Shown: piece after piece, positions 6,071 to 6,775 of the stretch
Layout: each line of letters opens with the position of its first letter
Numbering within the stretch: position 1 is the first letter of the stretch
DNA from: Burkholderiaceae bacterium
GTDB lineage: Bacteria; Pseudomonadota; Gammaproteobacteria; Burkholderiales; Burkholderiaceae_C
DNA length: 6,775 bases
NCBI GenBank assembly: GCA_029864165.1
Contig: JAOTTZ010000099.1
Location: 1-6,775 of the forward strand
Direction of reading: 5' to 3'
The notes under the pieces: model-generated
Database searches by the model: none
The model's input: only the letters and a program-made list of their open reading frames with translations
What the model was told of the DNA's origin: nothing
Program-made: the position numbers and the translations under genes

Positions 6071-6775
6071 ATGCCAACCAAAATACCGTCACCTTTGCCG
6101 CCTTCAAGTTGGAAACGCTGGTGTGTGCTGCCTACGGTCTTGCTGGTCGCATGGTTGTTGTCGCTGACACCCGTTCACAACAGGCTGCTCAACTCGCTGC
6201 ATGACAGCGAGTTGAGGCTCGTCGCGCAGGAGCGACACTTCGATTCGTCGCTGGTAGTAGACATCGACGAGACCTCGCTGCGCCAGCTTGCACCCTATGT
6301 CGGCGCATGGCCGTTCAAGCATGATTTCTACGCGCTGGTGATCGACTACCTGCGCGAAGCGGGTGCGAAGGTGATCGCGCTGGACATTGTGTTCGCAGAT
6401 GCGCGCGGGGATGAGTCCGCACTCAAACGATCTCTGTCCAAAATGGGACCGGTCGTGCTGGCAGTCGGTGGGTTGCGTGAGCCACCGTACACGGCTACGG
6501 TTGATCAGACATTTTTGCAAGACCTCGCTTGGCATGCGTCAACACCGGTAACTGCAACTGAGTGGGCTGCCTACTTGCCGCCTACCGCAGCGTTGTTCAG
6601 CCAACCCGCCGGCAGTACGCCCCGCGTTGGCATGATCTCGGTACGCGCCGACGCTGACGGTATCGTGCGCGGGTTGCCGCTTTTGCACCGCAGCGGCAAT
6701 GTCTTGTTGCCGTCGCTGCCGCTGGCTGCCGTCACAGCAATGGACCCGGTGGTGTCGCTTGAACAGGTAGGGCGT
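6071..6775 (+). CDS. CHASE2-domain membrane sensor, N-terminal part only (runs off the window)
   Basis: The frame is open for 235 codons from the ATG at 6071 to the last base; no stop is reached. Residues 1-16 are basic and Pro/Ser-rich; about 18-34 form one membrane segment (CVLPTVLLVAWLLSLTP). From about 40 on, the sequence matches a CHASE2 sensor domain: SSLVVDIDETSL (59-70), WPFKHDFYALVIDYLREAGAKVIALDIVFAD (80-110), RVGMISVRADADGIVRGLPL (185-204) and LPSLPLAA (213-220). CHASE2 is an extracytoplasmic domain, normally followed by two or three membrane helices and a cytoplasmic output module, most often an adenylate/guanylate cyclase, sometimes a histidine kinase or GGDEF domain. That output lies outside the window. 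The gene starts six bases after the FecR gene stop, in the same frame, with no good ribosome site, so translation is probably coupled. The domain call is strong; the output type is unknown. Confidence 0.88.
   Translation, partial: MPTKIPSPLPPSSWKRWCVLPTVLLVAWLLSLTPVHNRLLNSLHDSELRLVAQERHFDSSLVVDIDETSLRQLAPYVGAWPFKHDFYALVIDYLREAGAKVIALDIVFADARGDESALKRSLSKMGPVVLAVGGLREPPYTATVDQTFLQDLAWHASTPVTATEWAAYLPPTAALFSQPAGSTPRVGMISVRADADGIVRGLPLLHRSGNVLLPSLPLAAVTAMDPVVSLEQVGR

Noticed and set aside
6104..6535. Minus-strand open frame opposite the CHASE2 gene
   Set aside because: The plus strand here encodes an unbroken, clearly recognisable CHASE2 domain; the minus frame is its shadow.

Overview
The window is GC-rich, densely coding bacterial chromosome. 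It looks like a Gram-negative proteobacterium, with Betaproteobacteria (Rhodocyclales- or Nitrosomonadales-like) as my best guess. The guess rests on three things: a typical proteobacterial GlmM, an acyltransferase of the PEP-CTERM/exosortase-associated type, and a FecR/LysM gene followed by a CHASE2 sensor gene. The taxon is an inference from gene families, not from a marker gene.

Layout: (1) 1-1310, plus strand: glmM (phosphoglucosamine mutase), missing only its first few residues at the window edge. (2) 1311-1673: a long non-coding leader with a 15-bp palindrome, two different repeats that both have an 11-bp period, and a GC-rich inverted repeat. (3) 1674-3317, plus: a large membrane protein with a CorA-like C-terminal end (two membrane segments flanking a Gly-Met-Asn motif) and a long N-terminal part I cannot assign. 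(4) 3347-4081, minus: a FeeM-like N-acyltransferase of the exosortase-associated family, convergent with gene 3 across a 29-bp gap that holds a hairpin. (5) 4082-4408: a divergent intergenic region with two back-to-back perfect inverted repeats directly upstream of a good -10 element. (6) 4409-6064, plus: an exported LysM-FecR protein with three fibronectin-III-like repeats and a C-terminal membrane anchor. (7) 6071-6775 and beyond, plus: the N-terminal part of a CHASE2 sensor protein, cut by the window end, only six bases after the previous stop and in the same reading frame.

The last two genes form the clearest functional unit. A cell-envelope protein with a probable glycan-binding LysM and a FecR domain is co-transcribed with a membrane receptor whose CHASE2 domain should lie in the periplasm. 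In such receptors the missing C-terminus is usually a nucleotide cyclase or a kinase. The acyltransferase points to a PEP-CTERM/exosortase surface-protein system elsewhere in the genome, but no exosortase or PEP-CTERM protein is visible here. GlmM feeds UDP-GlcNAc synthesis for peptidoglycan and LPS and is a housekeeping gene. I see no mobile element, RNA gene, CRISPR array or phage gene.
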